Source: Senecio squalidus
Lineage: Eukaryota; Streptophyta; Magnoliopsida; Asterales; Asteraceae
Length of the DNA: 64,000 bases
NCBI GenBank assembly: GCA_910822075.1
Contig: CAJVGC010000592.1
Coordinates: forward strand, 42,420,712 to 42,484,711
Direction: 5' to 3'
In this document: positions 21,785-31,582 of the stretch, piece after piece
Numbering within the stretch: position 1 is the stretch's first letter
How the letters are laid out: each line of letters starts with the position of its first letter
Notes under the pieces: model-generated
Database searches by the model: none
What the model saw: only the letters and a program-made list of their open reading frames with translations
Told to the model about the DNA's origin: nothing
Translations under genes and position numbers: made by a program

Positions 21785-22909
21785 CATTCCTATCTAATGA
21801 TATTTATAAACTTAAATCATCGATGTCATTATCGACTCGAAATATCAAATACTTTTTATTCGTCACCTCGCTACGACTTATCGCCGGTGGATTCGACGAC
21901 TTTGATTTTAAATATTTATTATTCGTCTAAACTCTACTAAATTCTAATATTTAATACAACGTTAATTAATTCGAGGCTAAACCTATTACATTAGAGATAC
22001 TTAGACCTTTTATGTCTTATGCTAGGGCACTTAGGCGGTGGAGTATTATTCTCCAGTTTGTGTCTACCCGACATACTTATCGCTGATTCGTGAGTTATTC
22101 GATGCCCTTTTACCGTTTTATAAATTTTACTTCGGGCATGTCTAGCGTTAACTAAATTTTTTATATATCTTGATTATGCATGTTTAGATTATGATGCCTT
22201 TAGATTTTGTGTACCTTACTTATACGGCCTTGGTGGTAGTATAAGGCCCTCGATTAAACACCTGTTAACTCTAGTTGAGCCATCGGTATTTATATATAGA
22301 TCTATATGGGTTTTACAAACCCTCATTCCTCACTATGCGCAGGGGTGTTATTGTCGCGACGTTTATCTCGTAACTACCTTAGTTGGACACACTAAGGCAG
22401 AGGGTTATTGTTGCCTTTACTTGTTGCCTTTACGTGTTGCCTTTACATTACAGTACGGTTCAGGTGTAGATAAATAATCTAAGATTGTTGCATATATCTT
22501 AGATTGCCTATAAATCAAGATATTAACCATTTTTACTATTTATTTCTAACTACATTTTCTAATGGGTCAAAATCTTCAAAATATTATGTTTTTATAAAAT
22601 ACGAATAACCCACCAACTTTATGTTGACGTCGTATTTTTAACGCTTTTCAACTGGTTGAGTTTTGCATCGATTATGGAGTTACTATTTTTGCTTTGGATA
22701 TTGTATGGACTTTCGAAGAGACTTAGCTAGACGTAGTAGGTTTCTATTTAGGCCATGTACTATTTTGTATTGTTTTATTTGTATTATTGTAACTCCTAAA
22801 CTTCATTTAATGTAATCTTATTGTTATAGTATTTATTCGATGTAATACTTGGTCTTCTGATACCTAATATGCTGCACATCTCGGCTTTCCGCCTGCGCGG
22901 GGTGTGACA
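21785..22909 (+). repeat. 3' LTR of element B, right portion
   Basis: Continues the element B LTR after the element C insertion and ends GCGCGGGGTGTGACA. Blocks such as TAGAGATACTTAGAC, GGGCACTTAG, GTGAGTTATTCG and GGGCATG-TAGCGTTA appear in the same order as in the solo LTR at 58376-60801, which identifies it as LTR sequence. No gene seen. Confidence 0.78.
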
Positions 22910-23117
22910 GATTTGGCGGGAATTATTAATGATTTTAGTTAATTATTTAATATATTGTCGTCGCTAAAGGTAAATATCGTCGCCAAAGTGTCGTCGCCAA
23001 AGGCTAAAGTCTGACAAAGTCAAAAAGTTGAATTTTTTTGTCGTTTAGCTGGCCTACAGCGACGACTTCATGTCGTCGCCGTAGGTATCGTCGCCAAAGG
23101 CCCCGATTCTTGTAGTG
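22910..23117. mobile_element. Terminus of a CACTA-like DNA transposon
   Basis: Ends at 23117 in TTCTTGTAGTG, the reverse complement of the CACTACAAGAA terminus typical of En/Spm (CACTA) elements. Subterminal repeats of GTCGTCGCCAAAG type recur several times just inside the end. The other terminus is not visible, probably displaced by element B. Confidence 0.55.
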
Positions 23118-23299
23118 ATCCGAGGTGTGTATTTCTCTTCTCGAAACTGGTATATGATGATCTATAAAGAAACTTTGGTTTGATTCAACAAAATCTCTGA
23201 TACCAATTGTTGGTAAAAATATATAAATCACAGGATCTCGAGCTCTCGGAGGATTGTTGACGGGAAATACTTTGCAAGTAACCAAGCAAGCCATTGGCG

Positions 23300-23460
23300 G
23301 CCCTCTAACCCGGGTTTGAGGACCAACGAGATAGATGCACCAATAATCAATCTGTTTATTTACACCGAATTGTGGATCCTCACATTTAAAGGTTTCTTAT
23401 ATTTTGATAGGTCGGTCATGATAGTATCTTGTTTGAGGTGATACTACTTTAGACTTGAAT
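23300..23460 (-). pseudogene. PP2-like domain fragment
   Basis: On the minus strand, KVVSPQTRYY, then a stop, then IDYWCIYLVGPQTRVRG resemble EVVSPQATYASYLVYKLP and DSWYIYFVSPQTPVIG in the last exon of the kinase-PP2 gene at 31583-34489. The stop and small deletions show it is broken. It is a leftover of a related gene copy on the left side of the cluster. Confidence 0.6.
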
Positions 23461-24471
23461 TTTATTTTCCATTAATTTAAAAGAAAGGTTGTTATGATCT
23501 CAAACAATATCTAGATATATGACGACGGAAAATGTATAACATTTGAATGCTCATTGACAGTGTGAAACATAAAAAAATAGAATAAGTTGTTTGGTTTGGG
23601 ATAAAACGTAAAGCACGTTTATATTTTAGATACAAAATTACAAGAGAATACAAAAAATTGAAAAATTGGCTCTATATCCAACGAATGAAACTTTCTAGAT
23701 ATGAAAATAATATTTTGTTTTTGTTCAACGTGTAGTCCCATATAAAAAAAACGGACGGTATAAATTTTGGAAGACTTTTCCCAAAGAATTTTGCTCTATC
23801 TCAGAGTATCCATTCACACGAAATTGTTGGCCTTTCGGTAACTAGTTCGGATGGACGGATACATGCTCCTATCTGCCACGCTTTCCTAGTCGCGAGAAGC
23901 GAGATCTATTGTCGCTTTTTGCATGTCCTTGGAAATTGAAATTAAAGAAAAATTGTGTGGAAAGATAACATAGTATTCATTTTTTTTTCCATTTCGGTAA
24001 CTTTTTTCTGTTGTTTTTCAATTGTACAATCGATGCAACTGTTGGTGCTAAAATAGAAGATTGGATAAAGGTTCAAATCTGCATTAAAAGTGATTTTGTT
24101 CTAAGTGTTTAGCTTGGATGAACATTTGTTAACATCCGAGTTAAACCTTAGCAAGTCAACACTGAAGAAGTTTACTATGAAGAATAAACTTATCATCCGA
24201 GTTAAAGTGAAGTTCATAAGAGTTAATATAATAGTGAAGACTTAGTTAGTTTGATTATCCGAGTTGTTTTTAAATAAACATTAGGATGTTCATTTTCTAA
24301 TTTATGTTGTAATTTTTAGTCTTTAAATAGGAGGAGAGGGTTACAATTAGAGGTGTGCTTGAATGAGAGTTCTAGTGAGAGTCATTGTTGTAACCGAATT
24401 TCCCACCAATTTGTGGCTTTAAATGAAATAGTAATTTAGCATTTTTGTGTTTGATCTACATCTAATTCATG
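23461..24471. other. AT-rich stretch without a clear gene
   Basis: No open frame with a recognisable domain. From about 24040 (TGTTGGTGCTAAAATAG) the text resembles a Copia-type LTR, including TTTAAATAGGAGG at about 24324 and CATTGTTGTAACC near 24384. No partner LTR or primer site is visible, so this is only a suggestion. Confidence 0.3.
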
Positions 24472-25183
24472 TGTTCCCGAGATTTTTTTTCTGAAGAAAT
24501 GAAAGGAAAGGAAAAGAAGTAGGAAGAAAATAAAAAAGAGAACGTGTTCCCGAGTTTTTAAGTGGAGAGAAGAGAAAAGAAGTGGAAAGAAAATTTGTTC
24601 CATTTTTCTCTCTTAATTTTCCTTCCAAAATTGAGAAGATTTGGAAAGAAAATTATTTTTGTACATTTTTGAAAAATTAATCCCCAAATTATCTTTAAAC
24701 AAATATATATTTTTTATATACATGTTTATCTTTTTCATCTTTACTCGATACAACCGAGTCGAATCGAATTGATAAATTCTTCATATTTTATTCTTTTTTT
24801 TTTTTTACACAAGTGAATTTTTTTAAACAATTTATCATATAATTGTTTTTCGTTGATTAATTCGTGTATTATGTAATCCTCGTTTGATCTTTATGAGTTT
24901 TTTTAATTTGTTTATATTGAATTGTTTCAGTTGTGTTTATAAAGTTCATCACGTGTTTTTCGTTAATTAATTTGTGTATTATGTAATCCTCGTTTGATCT
25001 TGATGAGTTTTTATAATTTGTTTATATCGAACTTTTATTTTGATTTTTCTTTACTTTCTTTTCTTTCCAAATACTTCCACTCGGGAACGCGTTTTTAAAA
25101 ATATAATCTCCTTTCTTCTCTCTTCTTTTCTGTTAAATTATTTTCTCTTCACTTCTCTTCTTCCCTTGCTAAACTCGGGAACA
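24472..25183. mobile_element. Foldback or MITE-like element with TGTTCCCGAG ends
   Basis: TGTTCCCGAG at 24472-24481 and CTCGGGAACA at 25174-25183 are perfect 10-bp inverted ends. Inner copies (GTTCCCGAG near 24546 and CTCGGGAAC near 25081) repeat the pattern, with purine-rich flanks on the left and pyrimidine-rich flanks on the right that can pair imperfectly. I see no clear target duplication. An internal direct duplication (24845-24930 and 24955-25030) carries GTATTATGTAATCCTCGTTT. Confidence 0.6.
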
Positions 25184-25259
25184 GGGTGAATAATGATTTC
25201 ACCATTGTTTAGTTAATCTAATCAGCTAGTAATTCGATCTGAAATAATTCTAAACTTGT

Positions 25260-25383
25260 GGGCAATCTTTCACAAATAAATTATTTGTTGATTTCTTGCT
25301 AAAGCTTGTTAGAACTTCTAATAATATTGTTATTTTAAACTAATGTTGTTTTTGAACTTAACATTAAAGGTGAAAGATTGCCC
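25260..25383. mobile_element. 124-bp MITE-like element
   Basis: GGGCAATCTTTCAC (25260-25273) and GTGAAAGATTGCCC (25370-25383) are perfect 14-bp inverted ends enclosing AT-rich DNA. Homology may extend a few bases further out (TTGT/TACA). No convincing target duplication, so the family is not assigned. Confidence 0.6.
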
Positions 25384-25539
25384 TACATATCTTCCCTGTT
25401 TCATTTTTATGATTTCATTACATGAAAATTATTTTGTAATTAGCAAAGTCCTTTTTTAAATTATGCAATCTAAAGACCATATTTTGAAACTTTTTAAAAC
25501 CCAAAGAAATCCAATAAAACCGTCCACAACTGATTCTTA

Positions 25540-25770
25540 GGGGTGTTTGTTTCGGCTTATTAAACGGGTTATGAGCTTTATTATGTAATTTTTTATAAGC
25601 TCATAAGCTCATTTTTTCCGGCTTATGAGCTTATGAAGCTGAGCTTATGGCTTATTTAAATTCATAAGCTCAACTTGATAAGCTCATAAGCTGAAAAAAA
25701 TGGGCTTATGAGCTTACGAAAAATTACATAAACTCATAAGCCGGTTATATAAGACGAAACAAACACCCCC
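25540..25770. mobile_element. Tourist-like MITE (PIF/Harbinger type)
   Basis: Inverted ends GGGGTGTTTGTTTCGGCTTA and the near-matching right end AAGACGAAACAAACACCCCC flank a strongly self-complementary body built of TATGAGCTTATAAGC-like text. The flanking trinucleotide TTA occurs at 25537-25539 and 25771-25773, the usual 3-bp target duplication of this superfamily. The element lies about 90 bp upstream of the truncated ESD4-like ORF. Confidence 0.78.
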
Positions 25771-25858
25771 TTATAAACCCTAATTTCAAAACACCACTAC
25801 CCCGAATTCAGAATCTCTAAATTTCTTTCCATCGTAGTTGGAAAATTAGTAAATTCGA

Positions 25859-26260
25859 ATGGGTACATTAGCTAATGATCGTAACAAGCGTAATGCAGAA
25901 TTTCAATCTGTGTCATGTTATAATCATCATCACATTACCAAGAAACTTAAATCTTTTCCTTACCCAACCAAAATTTCAAAAAGTTCGATTTCAAGGCTCA
26001 GTTTTTATCCCCAGGAAATAGCACCAATTTATAGAGAAATCCATGCTCCTTGTATAGTTGTTTTCGGATTTAACGACACGTCGAAAAGATTTAATGATTC
26101 TAGACAAAAATATGATTTTTCGGGTGACGGTATGGAGAATACTCGGTTTTCGAAAAACAATCGCGCAAAAGACACCGCAATTATGTTTCAAGAAGAAGAG
26201 AGGGACGGAGTTAAGGATGATAGAAGTGATTCAGGCGGTTCGAGTATCGAATTAGATTAG
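25859..26260 (+). pseudogene. Truncated copy of ESD4-like SUMO protease exon 1
   Basis: A 133-codon open frame whose start (MGTLANDRNKRNAEF) and following text (KKLKS-PYPTKISKS-ISR, IYREIHAPC) match exon 1 of the SUMO protease gene at 27887-30893. It covers only the N-terminal regulatory part and stops at the position of the acidic region (GSSIELD). There is no protease domain downstream within this copy. It is therefore a truncated duplicate. It could still make a short peptide, because the frame is open and starts at the equivalent ATG. A MITE sits just upstream, and a broken kinase copy follows on the opposite strand, mirroring the arrangement of the intact pair. Confidence 0.75.
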
Positions 26261-26776
26261 AACATGATTATTTTGTTTCTTGCATATGTTACTTTCATTG
26301 TTATGTTTATAAATAGATGTGTATTTATAGTTTTTCAAAATATTATGGACATTGCTGATTTTATTTCTATTCGATGGTTGCTTTTGAAACGATAATATGT
26401 TAGACGGATATGTTGTATTGTGTTTCGAATGATAAGTCTGGTAAATTTCTATAATGTTGATCACTCTGATATTCTATTGCTTCGATGAGTAGTACATTTT
26501 AATACCTAAAGAGTCATTCCTTCATAGGATCACAAGTTCACGACATTTATTAGTAGTAGCTTTTACAAGTATGCAACTTCTCGGCTTGTATCACGATTCC
26601 CAACATTTTTTTGGCTTTGATGTACGAGACCTAACCGGTATTCCCGTGACCGTATCCAAACTCTACTTGGTCATCTCAAAGAGGTTTATCCTGGAAGGTT
26701 CAAGCGGCTATGATGTACGCTGTCCGGCTAGTATTCTAGTGACCCCCCTTCCAAACTCCTAAGTTTCGTCTAATTT
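26261..26776. other. Intergenic stretch, no gene recognised
   Basis: AT-rich sequence between two degenerate gene copies. A 63-codon frame (26571-26762) has no recognisable feature. In the intact block the equivalent interval would hold ESD4 exons 2-9 and the PP2 exons, so a deletion probably ended here. Confidence 0.5.
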
Positions 26777-27521
26777 CTTAAGTTTGTAGCTTTTTGGCTA
26801 TGATCTTGAAGGATAATTTCGTCTAATTTCTTAAGTTTGTAGCTTTGTTTCCAAGTAGGCACTAAAATTTCTAACTGACCGTTGCTATATCCAAAACATA
26901 ATCTCCCGCACAAAACTTCAAATAAGACGACACCAAAAGAATATACGTCTTATTCTTTCGTTAGGGTATACGTCTTCATATATTGTGGATCGCAGTATCC
27001 AGGGGCACCTACGACATTGGTGAAAATAAACGTGTGCAACTGATTAGCAGGTCCTATTCTTGATAGTCCCATGTCAGAAACTTTAGCATTCCAGTTGTCA
27101 TCAAGTAGGATGTTGCCACTTTTAATATCTCGATGGAGAACTTTTTGATGAGTGCCATTGTCATCATGAACGAATCTTAGTCCCCTCGCAGCATCAAGGC
27201 ATATCTTGATACGTTGTGTCAATGTGAGATAAGTGGAACTTAAATGGTGATCAAGGCTTCCAGAAGAGATATGAGATTTTTATGCGAGTAATGTGAAACC
27301 ATTATTATCTCCTTCAAAAACTCAGGGTCTCCTTGCCCAAATTTACGATTCAAACGCTTAATAGCAACCATGCTTCGCCCCTTGTAGTGAGACACTTCTC
27401 CTTCATAAACCTTCCCAAATCCACCCGATCCAATAACTTTGTTACCAAAACCATTTGTAGCTTTTTTTATTTCTTGTAGTTGGATTTTAAGATGTTCAAT
27501 TTCCTTCATGAAGGACTCCAT
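26777..27521 (-). pseudogene. Broken receptor-like-kinase copy
   Basis: On the minus strand from ATG at 27521. It encodes a kinase N-lobe (IGSGGFGKVYEG, VAIKRLN), then loses about 18 residues plus the frame near 27250, where GYCDEGGEKLLVYEYASN of the intact paralog is absent. It continues out of frame with GSLDHHLSSTYLT, HRDIKSGNILLD and a DMG in place of DFG. At 26952-26954 the codon matching Ser of KESDVYSFG is TAA. The C-lobe runs on to a stop at about 26777, far shorter than the paralog at 31583-34489, and no PP2 part follows. Frameshift plus nonsense make this a pseudogene. Confidence 0.88.
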
Positions 27522-27886
27522 AATTTCTTAAAGATGAATCAAAAACGACAAAACCAATCTTACCAACATTGTATCAAAAAGTATCAGCAAATGAGATTTA
27601 GATTTATCACTATTATTAGTTCTTTTATCATAAAATTTATTATTGACACCGTCATAAAATTAATGATGTCATGGTTGGATAACAGGTGTTATAGTGGTGG
27701 CGTCCAATTTTTTCGACTTATAAACCTATTTAATTATGTTTATAACTTATTTAAGTTTATAAACTCAACTTAAGCTCTGAAAAAAAAAAAAAAAAAAAAA
27801 AACTTTACCCCCAAATTCAAAATCATTTTGGGGTTTTTAACAAAACCAAAACCCTAAATCCAAATTCCCCCATCCCCAAATTGGAA
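27522..27886. other. Promoter and 5' region of the SUMO protease gene
   Basis: AT-rich. Contains MITE-like text (TTTATAAACTC, TTAAGCTCTGA) around 27715-27780, a run of about 22 A at 27780-27801, and a 5' leader with AAACCCTAAATCC close to the ATG at 27887. No clear TATA box could be assigned. Confidence 0.4.
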
Positions 27887-30800
27887 ATGGGTGCATTATC
27901 AAGTAATCGAAACAAACGAGATGCAGATTTTCACCCATCTCCATCATCTCACATTGCCAAGAAACTCAAATCATCGCCATACCCAACAAAGATTTCAAAA
28001 TCTTTGATATCAAGAATCGGCCTTTATCCGAAACACGTAACACCAATTCATAGAGAACTCCATGCCCCTTGCCGGGTACTTACTGCATTCAACAAACCCA
28101 GTTTGAAAAAACCGTCTTTTTCGGGTGATAGTATGGGGAATAGTTTGTTATCGAGGTACATTAGCGCGAAAGAGTCCGCGATTAGTACTTGCAGGAAAGT
28201 TGAATTTGGAAAAGAAGATGATGATGATGATGATGAAGTTGAGGTAATTGATGTTGATGATGGTGGTGGAAATGATTCTGGGAGTTCGAGTGTTGAGGTT
28301 GTTGAAGTTGTGGATGATGAGGCGGAAGGTGTGGATGATGAGGGGGAAGTACAAGAGATAATAGCGAAATATAGGGAGTTAGATCGAGTGTCGTCGGATG
28401 TTATGGATGTGGATAGTGATGTTGATGAGGGTTTGCCTTTGCATCAGAAGTTGTTTAATGAATCCGCTGAAAAGGGTGATCCTAGTTTAAGGAGATTGAG
28501 GTTTGAAATTAAGCTGGAAGAAGCAAAACGAGCTAAATTACAAGAATCACGTCTTGCTAAGAAAAAAGAGGTAAAGATTGGGTACTTTATGCACGTTGGA
28601 ACCGAATTTGTATATTTAGTGGTTGGCTTATGATGTAAAATTGATTGTTTTTTTCAGGATGCAGCGAATGTTCCGTTTAAACCTCTTACGGATGAAGAAT
28701 TGGAAATGGTTGAGAATGCGTTACATTATTCTAATCGGTATATTTTGATTTTTTGCTTGTTTATGTTGTAATCCGTATACAAATTAAGCTGCGGTTGCTT
28801 GTTTTGTTATCCGATTTATTATTAAATGGATTTTTAAATTTGTAGGAAAAGGGAGTTGATCACTCATGAAAACTCATGTATTACGATTACAGGGGATATT
28901 TTGCATTGTTTGAAACCTCGGGCATGGTTAAACGATGAGGTTATTGTCGATTTTTAACGTTATTTCTGAAATCACATAACATATTGCATTTGCAAGCTCA
29001 CACTGCTGATTCCCTTTTTACAGGTCATCAATCTTTATCTCGAGTTACTAAAAGAGAGAGAAACCAGGGAGCCCAAGAAGTTTTTAAAATGTCATTATTT
29101 CAACACATTTTTTTACAAGAAGGTTGGTTGTTTCCGTACTTTTTCTATCGTTTCTGGTTTCTTGATATCGCCATCATTGCAATATTTTAATTTTTTAATT
29201 TTTAATCGTAATGTAATGTTTACAATTGTATTTTTTTGGCTTTTAGTTGGTAAGTGGAAGGAGTGGCTATGATTATAACTCAGTTAGGAGGTGGACTACG
29301 CAGAAGAAGCTAGGATACGGTCTCCTCGACTGTGAAAAAGTAAAAAAAATAAAACTATTACTTGCTACTTTTTACAATACGTTGTTTTTTTTCTTCTTCT
29401 GTGTGTACTGATATTGGGATTCAAACAGATATTTGTTCCTATCCACAAAGAAGTACATTGGTGTTTGGCGGTTATTAACAACAAAGAAAGAAAATTCCAG
29501 TATCTTGACTCACTTGGAGGAGCTGACAAGAAAGTAATGAGAACGTTGGTATGTCTTGTATGTCGATAATTATATTATTTTGATAATGTTCTTTTTTTTT
29601 TATTTAATATAATGATTTATGAAGTTTTCTGCATCATAAATACAGTTTGGGCGACCCTTTTGGCCGATATCTTTTCAAACTAAGTTTGACCCGTAGTTTA
29701 TATAAACATTCATGTTTCTTAGCTCTTTATGTTATACATGAAAAATACTTTTTTGTTTATCTCTCCAGGCGAAATACATAACTGATGAAGTGAAAGATAA
29801 GACTGGGAAAAACATTGATTTTACTTTTTGGGAGCAAGAATTTGTCACCGACCTTCCTAATCAAGAGAACGGGTGTGTAAACACTATAATTTATTCGAGC
29901 AAAGTTTATAATGTTTTCATGTGTTACTAAAACTGGAGTATTTGATTATTTGAAGGTTTTTGACATATGTATGATAAGTTTTGCTTTTTGGGTGTTTGAG
30001 CATTATTTTGTTTCTGTGCAGGTACGACTGTGGCATGTTCATGATCAAATACGCAGACTTTTATAGTAGGGACATAGGACTATGCTTCGACCAGGTACGA
30101 TATTATATTTACATCTAACGTTCTTGCTTTCTTTGTTAAGGATAGTTTTATTTTCTTGGGTGCATATTTAGTGGCCATAGAGCCAAAGATTATTGTATCG
30201 TCATTAATTTTTAAATGTAATGACTGGAGCACAAGTATCATTTGACCCGATAGAGATAAAATAGCCAAATCGACCTATTTAAAGTAAATGGGTTGAAATT
30301 GCCACCTCTAGATTGGAAGCTAAAAACTCTTAATCTAAGACTTACGTTGCTTCCTTACTGTTTAGGATTGTCCTAAACTGATCTTAAAAAAATAGAAAAT
30401 TATTGGTTAAAATTTACTGCTCACTAGGCTGAGGATGTTTTGTAACGAATTTATGAATAACTTTAGTCAGATATTGGACTAGAGGCGGCAAAACAGGTGG
30501 GACGTGTGTTGGATAACAAGCTGGTTTGGTTGACCCGAACCCTTTTTTGTTTGCTAAAAAATAATGAATACAAAACTGTATTTAGTAAAACAAAAATTGG
30601 ATTTTTAAAATTAAGGCAATTTAAGAGGTATGTTTTAATACATTTTAGGCAACTTTCGACCCATTTGACCCGTTTCCATTTTAGCTTAATTTTATAATTT
30701 TACCCATTTGACTCTTGACGGATAAAATGTGGCCAAAATCTACAAAAATTGGATTTTTAAAATTAAGGCAATTGAAGACATTATATGCGTAGCATATATC

Positions 30801-30893
30801 TCTGGAATTTAGTAACGTTTTTTTTTGTAGGAGGATATGCCATATTTCAGATTGAGGACTGCCAAGGAGATATTGAAATTAAAAGCCGACTGA
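27887..30893 (+). CDS. ESD4-like: ULP1/ESD4-type SUMO protease, nine exons
   Basis: Cysteine protease of the C48 (ULP1) family that matures SUMO and removes it from proteins. Arabidopsis ESD4 acts at the nuclear envelope. Exons: 27887-28570, 28658-28737, 28846-28939, 29024-29122, 29247-29339, 29429-29548, 29769-29872, 30022-30094, 30831-30893. All introns are GT-AG and the frame is continuous, giving 469 residues, close to the 489 usual for ESD4. The catalytic triad is visible: His360 (EVHW), Asp377 (YLDS) and Cys428 (YDCGMF), with oxyanion Gln422. The N-terminal half has PYPTKISKS and a long Asp/Glu-rich stretch (about residues 105-185). The C-terminus PYFRLRTAKEILKLKAD is family-typical. 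I chose ATG 27887 because the duplicate copy starts at the same place; upstream TTG 27881 is not a likely start. Confidence 0.95.
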
Positions 30894-31582
30894 AAATCAT
30901 GGTGTATTTTGAGCATCGTCTCAAACCAAAAGTTAGCAAATTTGTTCCATACATATTCTTGAAACATGTTGATCCAAATTTTGCAAGGGCGGTTTTATAT
31001 ATATCAAATGAACCGAGAGATACAGGAGTCAGGATCAGGCTAGAAAAGGCTGTGCTTTTGTTTAGTTAGAGGTGACATTTTTTTAATTCTTTTTTTGGGT
31101 AATGACTCTCTAACCCGGTAAAATGTCTCCAATATGAATCGAATTTGGTACCTCCCACATTTGGTGAAAGTTTTATCCAATTTCAACTTGCCACTAGGGC
31201 AAATCAAGGGGGGACTTCATACTGATAGTTGCTCGTTATCTTTTCTTGTAAAGGGCTTGTTTGAATCTATATTCAAATCCTGGTATATAATATTCTTATG
31301 GTTGCCTCGTATCGTGTATTCATGGATATCCACATAGCACTTTTGTAAAATCAGGATATTAATTTCCTATATTTTAATTCTGAATCTTCAGAACCGGGGA
31401 ATATAAGGCAACTGTGACTGGTTATGAGAAGAACTAAGAAATATGTCAATCTGGCATACATCTCGCAGGACCATAAAACCATTTGAAGTCCCAGCTAAAC
31501 TTTGAATATGTAAGTAAACGAAAAATGAATATATCCATCATGTTCTACTTTCTGAAAACGTATACACATCTAAAACTCAAAT
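30894..31582. other. Convergent intergenic region
   Basis: 3' flank of the SUMO protease gene and of the oppositely oriented kinase-PP2 gene. Nothing beyond AT-rich text and one short repeat-like block. No gene seen. Confidence 0.5.

Larger units (their letters stand above)
5509..22909 (+). mobile_element. Element B: old Ty3/gypsy element, 3' part, split by element C
   Basis: Remnant of an older chromovirus-like element. Its gag is cut by element A on the left, its coding region (5509 to about 8830) is full of stops and frameshifts, and its 3' LTR (8867-11267 plus 21785-22909) is interrupted by element C. Removing C and one copy of its target duplication gives an LTR of about 3.5 kb with TGTGACA...TGTGACA ends. 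The 5' LTR is outside the window. The right-hand LTR part is clearly similar to the solo LTR at 58376-60801. Confidence 0.82.

Noticed and set aside
23190..23210. Reverse-strand primer-site-like CTCTGATACCA, suggesting a Copia internal end
   Set aside because: It matches a tRNA-Met primer site with an LTR-like TGTTGG next to it. However, PP2 pseudogene sequence starts within 100 bp and no LTR body, partner LTR or coding region is present.
26571..26762. 63-codon frame between the gene fragments as a gene
   Set aside because: No domain, no paralog in the intact block, and it sits in a region that appears to have been joined by deletion.
27881..27886. Upstream TTG start giving a two-residue longer SUMO protease
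   Set aside because: The ATG at 27887 aligns with the start of the truncated paralog. TTG is not a normal plant nuclear start.
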